Source: Candidatus Saccharimonadota bacterium
Lineage (GTDB): Bacteria; Patescibacteriota; Saccharimonadia; Saccharimonadales; Saccharimonadaceae
NCBI GenBank assembly: GCA_030645815.1
Contig: JAUSMW010000261.1
Span: 1-56,221, forward strand
Length of the DNA: 56,221 bases
Direction: 5' to 3'
Under the pieces are notes generated by a model. That model was not told the origin of the DNA and did not search any database. It saw only the letters and a program-made list of their open reading frames with translations. A program made the translations under genes and the position numbers. How positions within the stretch are numbered: the first letter of the stretch is position 1; each line of letters opens with the position of its first letter. Positions 54,346-56,221 of the stretch are shown in pieces.

Positions 54346-55281
54346 ATGCAAAACGGTTTTGACTTTACAGACGACATTCAAGGATATGCGGCGCAGCCAA
54401 AAGGAACTTGGCTCGCAAAGGAACACACTACGCAGGAATACCTTGCCGCCTTCAGCCGTGCGCAAAGGTTGCTTTTGTCTATGGCTGGCATAGGACGTTT
54501 GCTGTTTTCTCGCGGCCTTGGTGCCGCGAGTGCAGAGCATCAACACCAGCTGGCGCATTGTGAGCATTCGGAAACTGAGCGTTACCGCCTTTGGCATAGC
54601 AAATTTGCTTGTACGGGCGAAGAGTATTCGCGGTTCGTTTCGCACTGCATCAAATTTCAAGATACCCAATTCGAGGGCATTTCTTACAAGGTACGTCAAT
54701 TTTTACAGGGCGTGAAGGTCGGAATTTATGTCGAGGGCGTAGGGAGCTTGGTTACATATTGTTTGCATGAGAAAAAAGAGGGGAGGGATGGACATATTAC
54801 GTACACGCCTGAGCGTGACGATTTTTTTCTAAATAGCTATCTCGATGCCGCCCCTATGATCTATGCGCCTTGTTCGCTTTGGGAAAAAGCGTATTGCGCG
54901 CAAGCCATCGCAGAAAGTAAGGATATACATCCTTCCGTCAAAACGTTCGTTTTGGACGGTCGGGAATTCGTCAACAAGGGCGGAATGTCTACGCAAAACT
55001 GGCGCGATTGTAACGCCTATAGTTTGTGTCCACTCAGCGCATGGAAGGGTGAAACTTTCACCTATAGAAGTCTAATCAGTGCCTTTGACGATGGATCATT
55101 GCAGCGCGGTGATTCTCGCGGTTTGATTGTCAAAGTGCGCGGTGTGTTGTGCGTGCTGGAATCGTTTTACCGGATCTTTGACAATGATGTCAGCTCAGGA
55201 CATACGGCTATTTATGACGATGATGAAGACGATGAAAACGAAGACGAAAGCGAACAAGAACAGTGCCTTGAACTGGCCTAA
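54346..55281 (+). CDS. Hypothetical protein with strongly acidic C-terminus
   Basis: 311-aa ORF ending YDDDEDDENEDESEQEQCLELA. Confidence 0.65.
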   Translation: MQNGFDFTDDIQGYAAQPKGTWLAKEHTTQEYLAAFSRAQRLLLSMAGIGRLLFSRGLGAASAEHQHQLAHCEHSETERYRLWHSKFACTGEEYSRFVSHCIKFQDTQFEGISYKVRQFLQGVKVGIYVEGVGSLVTYCLHEKKEGRDGHITYTPERDDFFLNSYLDAAPMIYAPCSLWEKAYCAQAIAESKDIHPSVKTFVLDGREFVNKGGMSTQNWRDCNAYSLCPLSAWKGETFTYRSLISAFDDGSLQRGDSRGLIVKVRGVLCVLESFYRIFDNDVSSGHTAIYDDDEDDENEDESEQEQCLELA

Positions 55282-55298
55282 TTCATCGGAGATTTAAT

Positions 55299-55439
55299 AT
55301 GCAAAATCAATTAATCAAATTCAGCGCATCGAGCGGTCGGAGCTGGCGCGATGCGCCAGGTAACGACCAGGGCGGAAAATCGCTGAATGGTGCCGCCTGC
55401 GGCGGCAATGTTTACGCTCAAGACCATGCATCCCAGTAA
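55299..55439 (+). CDS. Small hypothetical protein (46 aa)
   Basis: MQNQLIKFSASSGRSWRDAPGNDQGGKSLNGAACGGNVYAQDHASQ; ggagattt RBS. Confidence 0.4.
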   Translation: MQNQLIKFSASSGRSWRDAPGNDQGGKSLNGAACGGNVYAQDHASQ

Positions 55440-55449
55440 TTCTGACACC

Positions 55450-55662
55450 ATGACTATCCAGGATGTTTTTGTGGATGGAAAACCAGTTTTCTACAAAACT
55501 GGTTTTGGGTACCACTTTTCCAACCTGGCCGACGCTGGCTGGATTCGCGTTCGTTATGTTGGCGCGACTAGCATCTATTTTCTATTTAAGAGCGATGCTG
55601 GCGAAGAGCTAGAGGGATTTTGCAGTGGCATCTTCGGGCTGGCCGTGGAACAGAGCCGCTAG
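55450..55662 (+). CDS. Hypothetical protein (MTIQDVFVDGKPVFYKTGFGYHFSNL...)
   Basis: ORF in operon context; preferred internal start. Confidence 0.5.
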   Translation: MTIQDVFVDGKPVFYKTGFGYHFSNLADAGWIRVRYVGATSIYFLFKSDAGEELEGFCSGIFGLAVEQSR

Positions 55663-55768
55663 GCGGCTAGGTGAAAACCTCAGTAGAAGGCGGGGCTGCG
55701 CCCTCGCTTCTTTTGATACTTACCTGGCGGCGCGTTCCTTTTTTGTTTATCTTTATATGGACTGACCT

Positions 55769-56221
55769 ATGCAACATTTTGAAGTGTATTTAAGCCCCGA
55801 GCATACAGACTATTCTTCTGTTCAGTTACGCCGTCGCTATGAGTCTTTGCCTGACTATACGGTGATCTGGATTGATACTGAGCGCTTTATGGCTTGTTTT
55901 GAACGTGACCACTTTGTTATTCCACCAGTGTCGGAGTGGGATGAGGCTAAGCTTAATCATGTTCGCGATACGTTGCGTCCGGATCGTCGTGGCTTACGCT
56001 TACCAGAAATGCCGGTCGCGCATTTGCGTCTTGTTTTCCGTACCGTTTATTCGGGTTTCTGGGGCTTTTTTAAGCTGTTTGGTCAGCAAGTGAATTTTCC
56101 GGTCATTGCTTTTAGTAATGGCCGTCATCGGTCGCGGTATTTACAATATGCCGGTGCCAAGACATTTCCGGTCGAGATCGAATTAAGTAATCTTGAGCTG
56201 GTGCGCTTGCATTGTGGTGTA
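55769..56221 (+). CDS. Junction-spanning CDS; on the circle it continues to position 153 (MQHFEVYLSPEHTDYSS...TFPVEIELSNLELVRLHCGVLAS*); plasmid fertility-inhibition-factor-like (FiwA/FipA-type) protein
   Basis: ORF open across the circular join; 'IAFSNG...TFPVE' C-terminal block resembles FiwA/FipA-type proteins (from memory). Confidence 0.55.
   Translation, partial: MQHFEVYLSPEHTDYSSVQLRRRYESLPDYTVIWIDTERFMACFERDHFVIPPVSEWDEAKLNHVRDTLRPDRRGLRLPEMPVAHLRLVFRTVYSGFWGFFKLFGQQVNFPVIAFSNGRHRSRYLQYAGAKTFPVEIELSNLELVRLHCGV
56081..56221. repeat. Terminal direct repeat, copy 2 (identical to 1-141)
   Basis: Exact match over 141 nt. Confidence 0.97.

Noticed and set aside
1-56221. CRISPR array, IS element, antibiotic-resistance cassette
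   Set aside because: Looked for repeat-spacer periodicity, transposases with terminal repeats and resistance families; none recognised.

Overview
The window is very probably one complete circular conjugative plasmid of 56,080 bp. Bases 1-141 are repeated exactly at 56081-56221, and one CDS runs across the join. The backbone looks mosaic and related to IncP, PromA and W-type plasmids. It has a MOBP-type relaxase, relaxosome and oriT block (traM/traL/traK <- oriT -> mobC/relaxase/Toprim protein). A roughly 24-kb unidirectional minus-strand supercluster joins a complete VirB1-B11/VirD4 T4SS to an IncI-like thin type IV pilus locus (pilL-N-O-P-Q-R-S, minor pilins, pilV). Maintenance genes include parA/parB(korB-like), three TrfB/KorA-like regulators, kfrA, a candidate rep with an iteron/hairpin origin, a RelE/ParE-type TA locus, a VbhA/Fic pair and an H-NS-like protein. 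The leading side of oriT carries ssb, a secreted nuclease, a DUF932-like protein, an ArdB/KlcA antirestriction protein, two orphan DNA methyltransferase-like proteins and a fertility-inhibition-like protein. There is also an accessory FeeM-like acyltransferase locus behind a strong dyad promoter. No IS elements, resistance genes or CRISPR arrays were recognised. The main signals not explained by genes are: (i) eight exact copies of the 16-bp palindrome CTTTCGCGCGCGAAAG; (ii) about a dozen copies of an asymmetric CTAGGGAAAAGAAA-like motif; (iii) three copies of AAGTAAA-N8-TTTACTT at promoters; (iv) a duplicated structured leader (125-bp repeat, hairpins, motifs and a 60-bp promoter) in front of leading-region genes, a candidate for single-stranded-DNA expression; (v) an oriT with a perfect palindrome, a nic-like core and two 11-bp-periodic arrays; (vi) a three-way-junction structure with DnaA boxes at the putative oriV; (vii) a gene out of frame inside the relaxase gene. 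All family assignments come from reading motifs without database searches.
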